From Lates calcarifer (taxonomy: Eukaryota; Chordata; Actinopteri; Centropomidae), in assembly GCF_001640805.2 (NCBI RefSeq), contig NC_066849.1, positions 374,011 to 438,010 on the forward strand: 64,000 bases of DNA, given 5' to 3'. The notes below the pieces were generated by a model that had not been told where the DNA came from, did no database searches, and worked only from the letters and a program-made list of their open reading frames with translations. Position numbers and translations under genes: made by a program. Position 1 is the stretch's first letter, and every line of letters starts with the position of its first letter. Positions 62,100 to 64,000 of the stretch are shown here, in pieces.

Positions 62100-63625
62100 A
62101 CTGAAGTCATCAGTCAAAGTTTTAAAACGTCATTATTTCCATTTATCTTTTTTTTGTGTGTGTTTTGTCTCTATTTTTACTATAATAAGATTGTATAGTT
62201 CTTTCCAGGTCACTTTATATACAAGGCTTGTGGTGTTTTATTTTCCAGCCATAAAATACCAGAAATACTCCTTTCAAAGCCCACTGTCCAACGCCAGAAA
62301 TATCATTCTTTGTGAGAAATACTTCATCTTTAACTTATGTTTTTGACCTAAATGCAATTTAAAGAATTGACTCTGATTCAGAATTAGACAAAAAATACTC
62401 ACCATGTCAATGAATTTGTATGTATTTACAGTATGTAAACTCACCCTCAGTCTGTTAAAATGCCTCAAATTCCCTCCTACTGTAAGAGGGACACGACCTC
62501 AGGGTCCTCACTGAACAGTCCTGACTGTAATATATGGTTGCAACAAATAATTATTTTTATTTTTGATCTAAGTTTTTGATCTAAGTCTAAACCCAAAGCA
62601 ATTCGATAAAAGCAGCAAATCCTGAGCTCCTAGGGGAAGCGCAGGAGCTTTTTCAGGAATGGATCACTGAATAGAAAATGAGCTCACACAGATGCTGGTG
62701 GCTGATACTGACAGTCATGACAAAACAGAGGGTAAACCAGAAATGATCCCGCAGCCTGGTAGCAGCAGCAGTTATTTTCATCTGTGTGTGTATGTTCATG
62801 GTGATACAGCAATAAGGTATATCCCTCAGTTTCCAAGAATTCTTCCTGTACAAAGTCTGTGTGTGTTCATGTTGAGAGCAGTGGAGCAGGGTCGTGCAGC
62901 AGTGTTGATGAGGCTGAAAAGTGAAAGCACACTGGTCAGAGGATAGAGGCAGAAGAGAGATATTAAACTGATGTTTACCCTCTAGTTCTCTCTGACCCAC
63001 ATTCCCAGTTAAAAGCCAATAGGCTTTTCATTTCCTCCTCTCCATTACCACTGGGTAAACACAAACCTAGTGAGGAATTTCCTGTTATTCCATACGGAGA
63101 CAGTTACCAATCGCTAACATAGCAGATTGCTTGGGTTCAGCTAATATGTCCAGAAAGGGCTGCTGTATTTGCACAGCATCCATTTCACACCACACAGCTG
63201 TATCCTTGAAATGTAGCTGAGTGTAATTCACTGCACATTATGGTTGTCTGGGAGGGATGGAGTTCTTACTGCAGGTTGTGTTTAAGCTCTGCTGCAGAGT
63301 CTGTCAGAGAACAGGATGTCTGTGTAAAACTTTGAGGACAGTTGATCATTTGAAGGATAGTTCTTACAAACTGAGTGTTAGTCTTGTTGTTTTGTCAGTC
63401 ATTTCTATTGACCATGATAACACGGTACCCATCAAATTGCTGAGAGCTGTGAATACAGCGACTCCCCACAAGGCTGTAGCTACTACTGAGGACACCTGAG
63501 TCACGTCCTCAGTATTTATGGTTATTTGGCAATGACGTTGCCAGAGTTCTGTTCCCCTAGTTATACATTGTGAGTTTCTTCAAGCTGATCCAAATAAAAT
63601 AAAGAGAAGATTAATAAGAATAATT
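62100..63625. other. Noncoding stretch, nothing recognised
   Basis: No recognised gene, repeat or regulatory block. Confidence 0.5.
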
Positions 63626-63630
63626 ATCTG

Positions 63631-63812
63631 GGGTGGCACGGTGGTGCAGTGGTTAGCACTGTCACCTCACAGCCAGAGGGTTCACCCGGGGCCTCTCTGT
63701 GTGGAGTTTCCATGTTCTCCCTGTTCCTGTGTGGGTTCTCTCTGGGTTCTCCAGCTTCCTCCCACAGTCCAAACACATGCAGGTTAACTGGTGACTCAAC
63801 TGGTGAAATTCA
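63631..63812 (+). repeat. SINE-like interspersed repeat (family A), 5' copy with tRNA-like head
   Basis: This is the only copy in the window that keeps the head: GGTGGCACGGTGGTGCAGTG then 'gttagcactgtcacctcaca'. An A-box-like TGGTGCAGTGGTTAGCAC is followed by a degraded B box (GGGTTCACCC). The body continues 'tgtgtggagtttccatgttc', 'cttcctcccacagtccaaac' and 'gcaggttaactggtgactc', then stops. Confidence 0.75.
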
Positions 63813-64000
63813 ATCACAGTAGCACAAGCTTAACTTTCAGGGCTGCTGGAGTTGGAAGTTTTGTCCTGGTTGCCTGGTTCAGCCATGGTGGTTGGTGAAA
63901 GCTGAGCTGCAACTGTGATAGACGTTTATAATCTGAGCACTGATATTGTTTGTTTGACCTGGAGGTTTGTTTCTCATCAGACTTTTGATGTCACCATGAT

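Overview
The window looks like vertebrate, specifically teleost (probably percomorph) nuclear DNA. It is AT-rich with long (CA)n, (GT)n, (CT)n and (TA)n tracts, GT-AG introns, no operons, and many degraded transposons of families common in fish: Tc1-like, hAT, a piggyBac-type MITE, L1/Tx1 and other LINE fragments, and three tRNA-headed SINE-like families. The species cannot be named from the sequence.

One protein-coding gene is clear: a complete Kruppel-like factor gene at about 54.4-57.5 kb on the + strand, best assigned to klf2 (a or b copy not resolved). It has a TATA/CCAAT/GC-box promoter, three coding exons (54850-54921, 55253-56255, 56357-56532), a 416-residue product with an acidic N-terminal region, a PPPPY motif, two SUMO-type sites, two TPPxSP phosphodegron-like motifs, a basic nuclear localisation stretch and three C-terminal C2H2 fingers, and a 3'UTR ending near an ATTAAA signal at 57503.

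The 54 kb upstream and 6.5 kb downstream hold no other recognisable conserved gene. Two places look like isolated Pol II core promoters: 5.6-5.75 kb (two CCAAT boxes, TATAAAAA, then a possible untranslated exon with a consensus splice donor) and 48.3 kb (CACCC box, TATATAAG, then a 49-codon ORF). Neither has an identified product.

Layout. 0-5.6 kb: plain noncoding. 8.6-9.1 kb: a hAT-type MITE with 8-bp target duplication and a SINE-like fragment. 13.3-15.3 kb: a Tc1-like deletion derivative whose right end was later split by a hAT element, followed by another transposon end. 16.0 kb: a TTAA-flanked piggyBac-type MITE. 18.9-22.2 kb: transposon ends, a SINE-like copy and a frameshifted hAT transposase relic. 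25.6-27.05 kb: an L1/Tx1 LINE relic carrying a nested repeat. 29.15-31.56 kb: a large, near-identical inverted duplication carrying a SINE in both arms. 33.97, 41.88 and 45.73-45.80 kb: four perfect hairpins with loops of 3-5 nt. 38-42 kb: BED-finger relic, hAT-like and Tc1-like fragments. 45.2-45.7 kb: a reverse-transcriptase relic. 49-52 kb: repeats and a decayed Tc1 copy. 58-64 kb: SINE-like and other repeats.

The most interesting structures not explained by genes are the inverted duplication, the group of perfect hairpins (two back to back), the nested Tc1/hAT pair whose order can be deduced, and the orphan promoter-like site at 48.3 kb. I found no convincing novel multi-gene system.
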